Assembly (NCBI GenBank): GCA_035063885.1
Contig: JAPSFM010000018.1
Location: 5,201 to 69,200, forward strand
Length of the DNA stretch: 64,000 bases
Source: CAADGY01 sp900696665
Lineage (GTDB): Bacteria; Acidobacteriota; Terriglobia; Bryobacterales; Bryobacteraceae
Direction: 5' to 3'
Shown here piece after piece: positions 34,010 to 43,008 of the stretch (position 1 is the stretch's first letter; each line of letters begins with the position of its first letter). The notes beneath the pieces are model-generated. The model searched no databases. It saw only the letters and a program-made list of their open reading frames with translations, and was not told the DNA's origin. The translations under genes were made by a program, and so were the position numbers.

Positions 34010-35314
34010 ATGGCCGAACTCCGACTTTCCAGAGGATATATCGATAAGATATCCAGATTTACCCGCTACCGGGTGCTCCTCCTGATGTTTCTTGTCACCG
34101 GGATCACCTACCTCGACCGTGTCTGCATCTCGGCGGCAGCGCCTCGGATCACGGCGGATCTGCGTCTCACCGACCTCCAGATGGGTTACGCCTTCAGCGT
34201 TTTTGCTCTTTCTTATGGGCTTTTTGAGATTCCCATGGGGTGGTGGGGAGACCGCATCGGCCAGCGCAAAATGCTTACACGCATCGTGGTCTGCTGGTCT
34301 GCATTCACGGTCATCACGGGACTGGTATGGAGTTACTTTGCGCTGATCTTCGCCCGCTTCATTTTCGGAGCCGCAGAGGCGGGTGCGTTTCCCACCGTGG
34401 CCAGGGCTCTGGCCCGCTGGTTTCCCGCCGGTGAGCGGGGTTGGGTAACGGGCATCATGTGGACAGGCGCCCGTCTCGGCGGCGCTCTCGCGCCCCCGTT
34501 GGCTACTCTGCTAATTGTGTGGACCGGTTGGCGCGCCACCTTCGTCCTGTTCGGAGCGGTGGGACTGGTGTGGTCGGCAGTGTTTTGGATCTGGTACCGC
34601 GACGACCCCGCCCAACACCGTAGCGTCGGTCCCGCCGAGCTTGCCCACATACAAAGGCACGGACCGGTAAGAGCTCCTGATGCCCACTTGGCGCACGGTT
34701 TTCCCACACCATGGAGGCGCATCTTCAGCAGCGGAACGATGTGGGCGCTCTTCTGGATGTATTTTGCTACCTCATATGGCTTTTGGTTTTTCCTCACGTG
34801 GCTGCCGACGTACCTGATGCGTGAACACAGTGTTACGGTAACCAAAGCAGGTTTTCTCTCTGCGATGCCGCTTGCGCTCGGCGCCGTAGCGTGCCTCACC
34901 GGAGGTGCGCTATCGGATTGGCTGACGCGCCGGACGGGGAGTCTGCGGTGGGGCCGAAGGTTGGTAGGCTTGGCCGGGTTCACTTTGACAGCCGCCGGGT
35001 TCGCTGCTGCCGCCGCGGCAGAAGGACCGTTGACCGCGGTGGTCTGCCTAACCCTGGCGGCGGGCGCCATGGACCTGGCCGTCCCCGTCGCCTGGGCCGC
35101 GTGCCTCGACGTGGGCGGACGCTTTGGGGGCACCGCGACAGGCTTCATGAACACCAGTTCCAGCATCTCGGCTATGATTTCGCCGATCGCCGCGGCCAAG
35201 CTGTTCGAGACGTTCGGCTCATTTCACGCGATGTTTGCGAGTGCCGCCGCGGTATACCTGCTGGCGGGTCTTCTTTGGCTGAAAATCGATCCAAGCCGTC
35301 CAGTGGACAATTAA
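34010..35314 (+). CDS. MFS transporter, hexuronate/anion-cation symporter type
   Basis: 434 aa from the ATG at 34010, with twelve hydrophobic segments. ACS-family signatures: 'GITYLDRVCISAAAPRI', 'QMGYAFSVFALSYGLFEIP', 'GWWGDRIGQRKMLTRIV' (loop 2-3 motif) and 'FIFGAAEAGAFPTVARALAR'. It likely imports a sugar acid or similar anion by proton symport. Its position facing the enolase-superfamily dehydratase and 10 nt before the creatininase-family gene suggests these act on the imported compound or its products. The frame continues upstream to 33863, but that part is AT-rich promoter region. Confidence 0.9.
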   Translation: MAELRLSRGYIDKISRFTRYRVLLLMFLVTGITYLDRVCISAAAPRITADLRLTDLQMGYAFSVFALSYGLFEIPMGWWGDRIGQRKMLTRIVVCWSAFTVITGLVWSYFALIFARFIFGAAEAGAFPTVARALARWFPAGERGWVTGIMWTGARLGGALAPPLATLLIVWTGWRATFVLFGAVGLVWSAVFWIWYRDDPAQHRSVGPAELAHIQRHGPVRAPDAHLAHGFPTPWRRIFSSGTMWALFWMYFATSYGFWFFLTWLPTYLMREHSVTVTKAGFLSAMPLALGAVACLTGGALSDWLTRRTGSLRWGRRLVGLAGFTLTAAGFAAAAAAEGPLTAVVCLTLAAGAMDLAVPVAWAACLDVGGRFGGTATGFMNTSSSISAMISPIAAAKLFETFGSFHAMFASAAAVYLLAGLLWLKIDPSRPVDN

Positions 35315-35324
35315 GGATGAATAT

Positions 35325-36140
35325 ATGGCTCGTATCCCGTATCTGTATCAGCACTACACATGGCCCGAACTGGGCGAAGTAGCGAAGAAACAACCGGTGG
35401 TGGTGTTGCCTATCGGTTCCGTGGAGGATCATGGTCCTCATCTTCCGGTGGACACGGACAATTTTCTGATCTGGTCCATTTGCGAGGAGGCTGCCCGGCG
35501 TGCCGAGGGCGACATATTGCTGCTGCCTCCGATCCCTTATGGTTTCGAAACTCATCATATGGACTTTCACGGAACCATCGATATCCGCATCGAACATCTG
35601 CTGAATTTCGTGCTCGATGTTACCCGGAGCGTGGCTCACCATGGTTTCGAGCGGATTTTGATCGCCGACGGCCACGGGTCGAACATGCCGGTCCTGGACC
35701 TGGTTGCGCGGCGGACCAATATCGAGACCAACGCGCTGTGCGGTTGCTTCATCTGGCCGTCGCTTGCAGTCGACGAGATCCGGAAAGTGCGTGAATCGGG
35801 CAGGGGTGGAATGGCCCACGCCTGCGAACTCGAGACTTCTGTCTATCTGCACCTCGATGCCGGCCGCGTGCAGTTCGAAAAGGCGCGCAAGGACATGGGA
35901 ATGCCACCTTCCTCGTTTATTTGGATGGACCTGATCGAGGGCTCGCCGGTGCTGCTGATGGATGAATGGACGCGATTCAGTAAGAGCGGCGTCTACGGCG
36001 ATCCAACGCTGGCCACAGCGGAAAAAGGCAAAATCGTCTTTGAGGCGGTGGTGAACGCCTTTGTGAAACTCGTTCGCGAATTCAAGAACCGGCCGCGAGG
36101 TGAGCGGACGGACTATCACAAGCAAGACTCTCCATTCTGA
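35325..36140 (+). CDS. Creatininase / creatinine amidohydrolase family protein
   Basis: 271 aa. Metal and active-site motifs of the family are complete: 'LPIGSVEDHGPHLPVDTD' (about 29-46; Glu, His and Asp ligands), 'PPIPYGFETHHMDFHGT', 'ILIADGHGSNMPVLDLV' and 'MAHACELETSVYLHL' with the second-shell Glu. It is a metal-dependent hydrolase of amide or lactam bonds; relatives act on creatinine, on a riboflavin/F420 intermediate and on mycofactocin. Creatinine itself is not implied. It starts 10 nt after the MFS transporter and is probably co-transcribed with it. The Gly-rich loop reads DGHGSN rather than the more usual NGHGGN. Confidence 0.9.
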   Translation: MARIPYLYQHYTWPELGEVAKKQPVVVLPIGSVEDHGPHLPVDTDNFLIWSICEEAARRAEGDILLLPPIPYGFETHHMDFHGTIDIRIEHLLNFVLDVTRSVAHHGFERILIADGHGSNMPVLDLVARRTNIETNALCGCFIWPSLAVDEIRKVRESGRGGMAHACELETSVYLHLDAGRVQFEKARKDMGMPPSSFIWMDLIEGSPVLLMDEWTRFSKSGVYGDPTLATAEKGKIVFEAVVNAFVKLVREFKNRPRGERTDYHKQDSPF

Positions 36141-36163
36141 GTACCATCGAAAGGGTGATCTCC

Positions 36164-36677
36164 ATGAACCGGGTTCTGTTATTGCGGATTGCCTGGATCG
36201 CCTCCGCTTCCGCCGCGGCGCTTGCCCAGACGGCACCTCGCGTGACGCACGACATCAGCCACGCCGAACCCCGAAATGAGCGCCAACTGCTGGATGTGTA
36301 CTCACCGCCTTCCGGATTCCAGTTCCCGGTGGTTGTGTGGATTCACGGTGGCGGTTGGATGTACGGCAGCAAAAACGGTGTGGAACATAGACCGGCGGCA
36401 TTTGTCGAAAAGGGCTACGTCTTTGTTCCCGTGAACTACCGGTTTATCCCTCAGGTAACCATGGAGGTGATTGTGCGCGATGTGGCGAAGGCTACCGGAT
36501 AGGTGCATGCCAATATCGCGCGCGACGGCGGCGGCCCGCCGCAAGAGTCCCGCCACGCTGTTTGGAGCCGAGGGAACCGATCACGTGAAACTCGATCGTG
36601 ATCTCGGCCTCGCCGGCGATCCGGCGACCAGGGTACTGTTCGAGTTCACAGATGGGGTGCTGAAACCGAAGCCATAG
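36164..36677 (+). pseudogene. Degraded alpha/beta-hydrolase (carboxylesterase/lipase) gene
   Basis: The ATG at 36164 has a ribosome-binding site and a signal peptide (ending AALAQT). An intact esterase start follows: 'LLDVYSPPSGFQFPVVVWIH' and the oxyanion motif HGGGW. A TAG at 36500-36502 stands where homologues have Trp; the same frame continues beyond it with 'VHANIARDGGG', clearly homologous. The middle of the gene, including the GxSxG nucleophile, is then missing. The C-terminal piece 'DHVKLDRDLGLAGDPATRVL' and 'FEFTDGVLKPKP' follows in another frame and ends at 36677. At least one nonsense change and one large deletion are needed. It lies 23 nt after the creatininase-family gene. Confidence 0.82.
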
Positions 36678-36764
36678 TGGGGTGCCCGCCCGGCGGTTAC
36701 TGATGTAAACTACCAGGAGCAGAGACGATCTGGGTCCAGCTAATACAATTTCGGAGAGTATTCG

Positions 36765-38105
36765 TTGAGTATCGGTCGATGGCGCCGTGTGGTTCTGCTT
36801 ATCGCGTTTGGAGGGTGTGCGGCGATTCCCCTCAAGCTTCTCGGCGACCTGGAAGGGTCCTATATCCTGCCTCTCGACCATGCGGCTATCCAATACGCCA
36901 CGGCAGCGTTGGACGATCCGGTCACGCGCCTGAAGCGCCGCATCAGTGAAGGCAAAGTGAGCTTGTCTTTTGAGCCGGATCATGGCTATCTGCCGGCTCT
37001 GCTGAAAGAACTCGACGTCCCGGTTTCTTCACAAGTTCTCGTATTCTCCAAAACAAGTTTCCAGGCGCCACGTATCTCTCCCCGTACGCCACGAGCCCTT
37101 TACTTCAATGATGACGTGTCACTCGGCTGGGTGCGCGGCGGCGACGTTCTGGAGATTGCGGCTACGGACCCACGGCAGGGTACGATCTTCTACACGATCG
37201 ATCAGGAAGAGGCATCGAAGCCGCGCATCGAAAGGCGCGGCGAGTGCCTGCAATGCCATGCTTCGCCTGGAACGGTGGGAGTGCCCGGGTTGGTTGTCCG
37301 CTCCATTTATCCCGAACCTTCCGGCATGCCCTTATTTCATGCCGGATCGTTCGTGACGGACCACCGCAGTCCACTCAACCAGCGCTGGGGCGGGTGGTAC
37401 GTGACCGGTACACACGGGTCCCAGCGGCACATGGGCAATATCTTTGTCATGGACCGGGATCACCCCGACAAACTGGATATGGAGGCAGGCGCGAATGTCA
37501 CCGACCTCACCGGACGGTTTGACACCGGCGCTTTCCTCAGCCCCCATAGCGACATCATCGCCCTGATGGTTCTGGAGCATCAGACACGGATGATCAGCCT
37601 TATCACGCGTCTCACCTTCGAGACACGCATGGCGTTACACGATCAGAAAGCGATCAACCAGGCGCTGGGCCGGCCGGCCGAGGATCTGACGGATTCGACG
37701 AAACGGCGAATTGGAAACGTCGCCGAGGCGCTGGTGAAATATATGTTGTTTGTCGAAGAAACAGAGCTCAAAGATCCCATCAAGGGGACTTCCGGTTTCG
37801 CAGCCGAGTTTGCGAAAAAAGGTCCTCGTGATTCGAGTGGCCGTTCGCTGCGGGATCTTGACGCTACTGCGCGGCTCTTCCGGTATCCGTGCAGTTACCT
37901 GATCTACTCAGAAGCGTTCGACGCGCTGCCCGCGGCCGCCAAAGACCGGGTCTACCGGCGGCTGTGGGAGATCCTTTCAGGTCAGGATAAAAGCAGTACA
38001 TTCGCGCGGGTTTCCACTACAGATCGCCGCAACATCCTCGAGATTCTGTTGGAAACCAAGCCTGGCCTCCCGGACTATTTCCGCTCCTCGCCACCCGCGG
38101 ATTGA
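36765..38105 (+). CDS. Exported protein with a single haem-binding CxxCH motif
   Basis: 446 aa. The TTG start at 36765 has GGAGAG (36753-36758) six nt upstream. The N-terminus is a short membrane anchor or signal (RRVVLLIAFGGCAAIP). The only CxxCH is C161-C164-H165, in 'GECLQCHASPGTVGVPGL', followed by 'VRSIYPEPSGMPLFHAGSFV' and 'RWGGWYVTGTHGSQRHMGN'. The rest is mostly helical ('LMVLEHQTRMISLITRLTFE'). Proteins of this layout occur in Acidobacteriota, Planctomycetes and Verrucomicrobia and are annotated only as hypothetical or cytochrome-like. Electron transfer in the periplasm is inferred from the haem motif; there is no neighbour to indicate a partner. Confidence 0.75.
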   Translation: MSIGRWRRVVLLIAFGGCAAIPLKLLGDLEGSYILPLDHAAIQYATAALDDPVTRLKRRISEGKVSLSFEPDHGYLPALLKELDVPVSSQVLVFSKTSFQAPRISPRTPRALYFNDDVSLGWVRGGDVLEIAATDPRQGTIFYTIDQEEASKPRIERRGECLQCHASPGTVGVPGLVVRSIYPEPSGMPLFHAGSFVTDHRSPLNQRWGGWYVTGTHGSQRHMGNIFVMDRDHPDKLDMEAGANVTDLTGRFDTGAFLSPHSDIIALMVLEHQTRMISLITRLTFETRMALHDQKAINQALGRPAEDLTDSTKRRIGNVAEALVKYMLFVEETELKDPIKGTSGFAAEFAKKGPRDSSGRSLRDLDATARLFRYPCSYLIYSEAFDALPAAAKDRVYRRLWEILSGQDKSSTFARVSTTDRRNILEILLETKPGLPDYFRSSPPAD

Positions 38106-38116
38106 AGCTGCCACCG

Positions 38117-39469
38117 TCAGCCCAATTTGTATGGGGCGCGATACTTATAGTGCAGGAACTCGTTGGCCTTCGAATTGTTGGTGAACCGCTCCGCGCGCCC
38201 GTCCCATTCGAGCAGGCTTCTGGTCTTGTGAGCGATATTGCCGATCAGCGTAGACGAGGTTGAAATGTGGCCCGTCAGCACGTCGGCATTGCACTTGGCG
38301 CGCGTCTTCATGCAATCGAGAAAGTTGCGCGCATGCGAATTGGTGTCGTAGGCCGCCGTGCCTTTGTTTACGACAGCCTCAATCAGTGCTTTCCTGTTGC
38401 CGCGCCTTGTGCCGCTGCGGTCAACCGGATTGCCATAGCCCTTGCCGCCCGCAAAGCCGCCGGGAAAGTCGCTGATGGTTTCCGGCACCACTTCCCAACT
38501 GGAATTCCGCACGTACATCGTGCCTTTTGTTCCGCGGAACTCGATCTCTGAATTCTTTGCATTGCCCGGCGCCGCATTTGCGTTCATCTGGCTGAAGACA
38601 ACCAGAGTTTCCGGAAATTCCCAGACCACTTCCAGCGTGTCCGGGATCTCCCGGTTGTCCTGAATGCCGCCGAGCCGGCCTCCCATAGCCGTTACCGCCT
38701 TGGGAGTTTCAAGGTTCAGGAACCAGCGGATGACGTCCACGAAGTGCACGCCGAAATTGCTGAGCTGCCCACCCGAGTAGTTGTAGAACCAGCGAAAGTT
38801 GTAATAGGTGCGATTCGCATTGTACGGTACTTTCGGCGCCGGGCCGAGCCACTGGTCCCATTCCCACTCCGAAGGCGGAGGCCCGTCGGGCGCCGGTCCC
38901 AGCCCGAGAGGCCATTCGTTCCGGACGTGGTAACACTTCGCGATAGAAACTTTTCCGATTCCACCAGAGCGTATAAAACCGGCGGCTTCGGCGTAGGACT
39001 TCCACGAACGGCGATTCGTGCCCACCTGAACGACACGCTTCGTGCGCTCCGCCACCTCCACCATCTTGCGCCCTTCATACACGGTGAGGCTAAGCGGTTT
39101 TTCCACGTACACGTCTTTGCCCGCATTACAGGCATCCACAAACATCAGTGCGTGCCAGTGATCCGGAGTGGAAATCACTACAGCATCGACGTTCTTGTCT
39201 TCCAGTAATTTCTTGTACTCCTTATATCTCGCCGGGTTCGAGCGCGACTTCTTGACCGCTAGATCCATGTAATCGTCGCGCAGGTCGCAGACGGCGGCGG
39301 TTTGCTGGTCGCCCCACTCCAGGAACGCATCGTGCACCTGGTCGCCGCGATTGCCCAAGCCGATATAGCCGACGCCCACCCGGTCATTCGCTCCGAGTAC
39401 GCGCGAATAGCCGGCGGCGGTGAGCGCGCCAGCAGTTTGTCCGAATTGACGGCGGGTTAGTTCTTTCAT
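38117..39469 (-). CDS. Gfo/Idh/MocA family oxidoreductase, Tat-exported type
   Basis: 450 aa. The N-terminus has a twin-arginine motif (LTRRQFGQTAGALTAAGYSR), so export of the folded, cofactor-loaded enzyme is likely. The Rossmann fold starts 'VGVGYIGLGNRGDQV', and the second signature is 'DVYVEKPLSLTVYEGRKMVE'. The C-terminal alpha/beta domain includes 'WFLNLETPKAVTAMGGRL' and 'EIEFRGTKGTMYVRNSSWEV'. Related enzymes oxidise or reduce sugars and sugar derivatives. The gene is similar in plan to the one at 50103 but belongs to a different branch. It converges on the haem protein with an 11-nt gap. Confidence 0.9.
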   Translation of the reverse strand: MKELTRRQFGQTAGALTAAGYSRVLGANDRVGVGYIGLGNRGDQVHDAFLEWGDQQTAAVCDLRDDYMDLAVKKSRSNPARYKEYKKLLEDKNVDAVVISTPDHWHALMFVDACNAGKDVYVEKPLSLTVYEGRKMVEVAERTKRVVQVGTNRRSWKSYAEAAGFIRSGGIGKVSIAKCYHVRNEWPLGLGPAPDGPPPSEWEWDQWLGPAPKVPYNANRTYYNFRWFYNYSGGQLSNFGVHFVDVIRWFLNLETPKAVTAMGGRLGGIQDNREIPDTLEVVWEFPETLVVFSQMNANAAPGNAKNSEIEFRGTKGTMYVRNSSWEVVPETISDFPGGFAGGKGYGNPVDRSGTRRGNRKALIEAVVNKGTAAYDTNSHARNFLDCMKTRAKCNADVLTGHISTSSTLIGNIAHKTRSLLEWDGRAERFTNNSKANEFLHYKYRAPYKLG

Positions 39470-39496
39470 GGTCCTACTATCAGATTAGAACACGGC

Positions 39497-41173
39497 TCAT
39501 TTGCCGGACTTGCGAGTGTAGATCACCCGTCCGTCGAAGACCGTCATCGCGACGCGGACCTCACGGAGCTGGGCAGGAGACAGCGTGAGAATGTCGTCCG
39601 TGAGCACGGCCATGTCGGCCAGTTTGCCCGGTTCTATGGAACCCTTCTGCTTTTCCTCGAAGCTCGCGTAGGCCGAACCCATCGTGTAGGCGCGAACCGC
39701 TTCAGCTACGGTGATTTTCTCTTCGGGAATCCATCCATCCTGCTTCTTGCCATCCAGCGGGATGCGGGTCACCGCCGCGTAAATGCCCATGAGTGGATCC
39801 ATGGGTGCTACGTACCAATCTGACCCAAACGCCAGCACCGCGCCGTTGTCCAGCAGCGAACGGAACGCGTAGGAGCCTTTTGCCCGCTCGGGCCCAATAC
39901 GGTTCTCTGCCCACCGGCCATCATCGATCAGGTGGTAAGGCTGCATGGAAGCGATGACGCCCGCTTGTCCGAACCGCTTCATATCCTGTTTGCGTAGGTG
40001 TTGCGCATGTTCGATCCTAAAGCGGCGATCGCGAGCGCCGTTCCTTTTTGCCACGCTCGCGAACAGGTCGAGCACCATGGAGTTGGCCTTGTCCCCGATC
40101 GCGTGCACCGCGATCTGCAAGCCCGCGGCATCGGCTCCGGAAATGTTATCGAGCATCTTCGACGGCGGAATCATTTCATCAGCCGCTAAACCCGAGGTTG
40201 CCGGTGCGTCCAGGTACGGCTCGAAAAACAACGCCGTGGTGGATCCCAGCGATCCATCGGAGAAGCCTTTCAAACCTCCGATCCTGAGTTTGTCGCCTCC
40301 AAATGCGGCACGGATGCCAGCATTTGCCAGGTGCTGCCAATTAGGCAGAGGCTGATGGCCGTAAACGCGCACCGTCAACTCGTCCGATGCCAGCAGTTCC
40401 TGGTAGGCCTTGAGGATTTCGGGTGAAGCAGACATGTCCTGAACACTCGTGACGCCGTTTTCAGCCGCATAGCGCGTGGCGGCGCGAATGGCGTTCAGCA
40501 CATCTTCACGGCTGGGAGGAGGCATCAGCCGGTATACCGCTCCCATCGCGGCGTCTTTTAGAACACCGGTAGGTTCTCCGGCGGTGTCGCGAACGATGCC
40601 GCCACCGGCGGGGTCGGGCGTGTTTCTGTCGATGCCGGCCATCTTCAGCGCCACGGAATTCGCCAGCCCCATATGCCCGTCTAAACGGTTCACGAACACG
40701 GGATGATCCGGTGTTACAGCGTCAATCAATTGCCGCGAGGGTAGGTGGGGCGGTGTCCAGCTTTCGTGATCCCAGTCGCCGCCGGTGATCCATTTCCCAG
40801 GTTCCAGCTTTGCGGCGAAAGCGGCAATGCGCTCACGGAATTCGGCTTTGCTCGATGCCGTCCGCAGTTGCACGCCGGTGAGGTGCGTGCCTCCGGTATA
40901 GAAATGCACATGCGCGTCGTTGAAGCCTGGCACAACACGGCGGCCTGCAAGGTCGATCGTTTTCGTTTTCGCCCCCGACCATTGGCGAATCTCGGCATTG
41001 GATCCCACCGCGAGAATACGTCCGCCGCCGCAGGCCACGGCTTCTGCTTCGGGCTGAGCCGGATTAACAGTCCAGATCCTGCCATTCAGCAGGATGAGAT
41101 CGGCCTCGCGTTGTGCTTCCACCGCGTTTGTCAAAAGAAGTGTTATCAGCGTGACCACCGCAATGCGCCGCAT
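39497..41173 (-). CDS. Secreted YtcJ-like amidohydrolase (amidohydrolase 3 family)
   Basis: 558 aa. A signal peptide (AVVTLITLLLTNAVEAQ) precedes 'ADLILLNGRIWTVNPAQPEA', the N-terminal beta-sandwich. Metal ligands fit 'VVPGFNDAHVHFYTGG' (HxH), 'DGHMGLANSVAL', 'LQIAVHAIGDKANSMVLDLF' and 'FRIEHAQHL'. 'LAFGSDWYVAPMDPLMGIYA' carries the catalytic Asp. Members hydrolyse N-acyl or formamide-type bonds; the substrate is unknown. The ATG is only 2 nt after the uvrC stop on the same strand, so it may be transcribed with uvrC although the functions are unrelated. Confidence 0.9.
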   Translation of the reverse strand: MRRIAVVTLITLLLTNAVEAQREADLILLNGRIWTVNPAQPEAEAVACGGGRILAVGSNAEIRQWSGAKTKTIDLAGRRVVPGFNDAHVHFYTGGTHLTGVQLRTASSKAEFRERIAAFAAKLEPGKWITGGDWDHESWTPPHLPSRQLIDAVTPDHPVFVNRLDGHMGLANSVALKMAGIDRNTPDPAGGGIVRDTAGEPTGVLKDAAMGAVYRLMPPPSREDVLNAIRAATRYAAENGVTSVQDMSASPEILKAYQELLASDELTVRVYGHQPLPNWQHLANAGIRAAFGGDKLRIGGLKGFSDGSLGSTTALFFEPYLDAPATSGLAADEMIPPSKMLDNISGADAAGLQIAVHAIGDKANSMVLDLFASVAKRNGARDRRFRIEHAQHLRKQDMKRFGQAGVIASMQPYHLIDDGRWAENRIGPERAKGSYAFRSLLDNGAVLAFGSDWYVAPMDPLMGIYAAVTRIPLDGKKQDGWIPEEKITVAEAVRAYTMGSAYASFEEKQKGSIEPGKLADMAVLTDDILTLSPAQLREVRVAMTVFDGRVIYTRKSGK

Positions 41174-41175
41174 GG

Positions 41176-43008
41176 TTATTGAAGAACCTTGAACTGTGTC
41201 ACGTCCGATGTTACGCTCTGCGCATAGTAAGCGGTGATGCGGCGCGCGGCCGTGCGTCCTACCACGGAGCGCAACTCATGTTCGGTGGCTTGCCGGACGC
41301 GTTCGGTGCTGCCGAAGTGGCGCAGTAACTTGCCCATCGTGGCTGGGCCTACGCCCTTGATTTCCGCCAGCTCCGAGGTAAGCCGCGCTGCGTTGCGGCG
41401 TGTGCGATGAAACGTAACCGCGAAACGGTGCGCCTCGTCGCGGATAGATTGCACCAGGTGCAGCACCGGTGAGAACCGGTCCAGCTTGACGGGCTCATGT
41501 TCTTGCCCGAACACGTAGATGATCTCTTCGCGTTTTGCGATGGCGGCCAGCGGCTGATTGATGATGCCGATGGCTTCAAGCGCCTCCGCGGCGGCATGCA
41601 GTTGTCCCAACCCTCCGTCGATGAGCACCAAATCCGGCATAGGCTGATCATTTTCTTTCAACCGCGTGTAGCGCCGCGTCACCACCTCGCGCATGGAGGC
41701 AAAATCGTCGTTGCCGATAACGCTGCGTATGATGAATTTTCGATAGCCGGATTTCTTCATACGGCCGTCCTCCCACACCACCATGCTGGCTACTTTATCC
41801 GTACCTTGTATGTGGGAGATGTCGAAGCACTCGATCCGCTTTGGAGCGCGGGGCAGATTCAGCGCCTCCTCGAGCGCCCCCTGAATCGCCTTGGACGAAG
41901 GCTTCAGCACACGGAAGCGCTGATCGAAACTGCTCTTGGCGTTCGTCTCCACCAGGCCGAGCATCGCCTTTTTGCGGCCCCGCTGTGGCGTGTGGATCTC
42001 CACCCGCCGTCCACGTTTTTCGGAAAGGATCTCTTCCAGCAGTTCTCGGTCTTCGAACTCCACCGGTACGTGGATCAGTCCCGGAACATATTGCTGGTCG
42101 AGATACACCTGTTTGAGCAAAGCGGAAAAAAACTCCGGCGGGTCGAAATCGCTTTGATCTTCCCAGAAGAATTCCCGCCGGTCTACCGTGCGTCCATTGC
42201 GAAGGTGAAAGAGGTTGACGGCAACCAGCGGCGGCTCGGCATAGAAGGCGTATATATCGATATCCTCGCCTTCCGCCGCGGCCATCTTCTGCTTCTGTTC
42301 CATTTCCTCGACGGTCGCGATGAGGTCGCGGAGCGAGGCTGCCTCTTCAAAACGCATAGCTCCCGCGGCTGCCTCCATGCGTTTGCGCAACTCTCTGGTG
42401 AGGTCGCGGTGACGGCCTTCGAGAAAGAGGCGCACGTTTCGAACGGCTTCTGCGTACTCCTCGGCGGTCGTCAGCCCCTCGACACAGGGTCCGAGACAGC
42501 GGTGGATATGATATTCCAGGCACGGGTGCGTATGGCGGCGGCCCAGGTCCACGCTGCACGAAGGCACTTTGAAGTGCCGGTTGATGAAGTGCACCAGGCG
42601 GTGAGCCAGATTGCCTGGAAAATAGGGACCGAAATAGCTGGAGCCGTCTTTCTTCAGCCTGCGCGTGACGTACACTCGCGGGAATTTTTCATTCGTCAGC
42701 TTGATATACGGGTAGGTCTTGTCATCCCGCAGCAGGATGTTGAAACGAGGCTTCCACTGCTTGATCAGGTTGTTCTCGAGCGCGAGAGCCTCTTTTTCGT
42801 TGTCGACCAGTATGTAGTCGATGTCTGTCGCTTCGCTTAGCAGGCTCCCCGTCTTGATGTCGCCAAGTTTGTCCTCGGAGAAATAGCTTCGGACCCTGTG
42901 CCGCAGGCTTTTTGCCTTGCCCACGTACAGAACGGTACCGTGGCTGTCTTTGTAGAGATAAACTCCCGGAAGCAACGGTAAAGAGCCCGCTTTTTCTCGG
43001 AGATCCAT
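41176..43008 (-). CDS. uvrC: Excinuclease ABC subunit C
   Basis: 610 aa from the ATG at 43008; an upstream extension to 43125 lacks homology. UvrC makes the 3' and 5' incisions in nucleotide-excision repair with UvrA/UvrB. Domains: GIY-YIG nuclease at the N-terminus ('LPGVYLYKDSHGTVLYVGKA', 'HRVRSYF'), cysteine-containing middle, UVR motif ('EAAAGAMRFEEAASLRDLI'), RNase H-like C-terminal nuclease ('IECFDISHIQGTDKVASMV', 'PDLVLIDGGLGQLHAA') and terminal helix-hairpin-helix ('SELAEIKGVGPATMGKLLRH'). It is complete. Its start codon overlaps the divergent TPR gene on a shared CATG. Confidence 0.97.
   Translation of the reverse strand: MDLREKAGSLPLLPGVYLYKDSHGTVLYVGKAKSLRHRVRSYFSEDKLGDIKTGSLLSEATDIDYILVDNEKEALALENNLIKQWKPRFNILLRDDKTYPYIKLTNEKFPRVYVTRRLKKDGSSYFGPYFPGNLAHRLVHFINRHFKVPSCSVDLGRRHTHPCLEYHIHRCLGPCVEGLTTAEEYAEAVRNVRLFLEGRHRDLTRELRKRMEAAAGAMRFEEAASLRDLIATVEEMEQKQKMAAAEGEDIDIYAFYAEPPLVAVNLFHLRNGRTVDRREFFWEDQSDFDPPEFFSALLKQVYLDQQYVPGLIHVPVEFEDRELLEEILSEKRGRRVEIHTPQRGRKKAMLGLVETNAKSSFDQRFRVLKPSSKAIQGALEEALNLPRAPKRIECFDISHIQGTDKVASMVVWEDGRMKKSGYRKFIIRSVIGNDDFASMREVVTRRYTRLKENDQPMPDLVLIDGGLGQLHAAAEALEAIGIINQPLAAIAKREEIIYVFGQEHEPVKLDRFSPVLHLVQSIRDEAHRFAVTFHRTRRNAARLTSELAEIKGVGPATMGKLLRHFGSTERVRQATEHELRSVVGRTAARRITAYYAQSVTSDVTQFKVLQ

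Noticed and set aside
41497..42840. 447-aa open frame opposite uvrC
   Set aside because: Shadow of uvrC; no start signal and no family motif.
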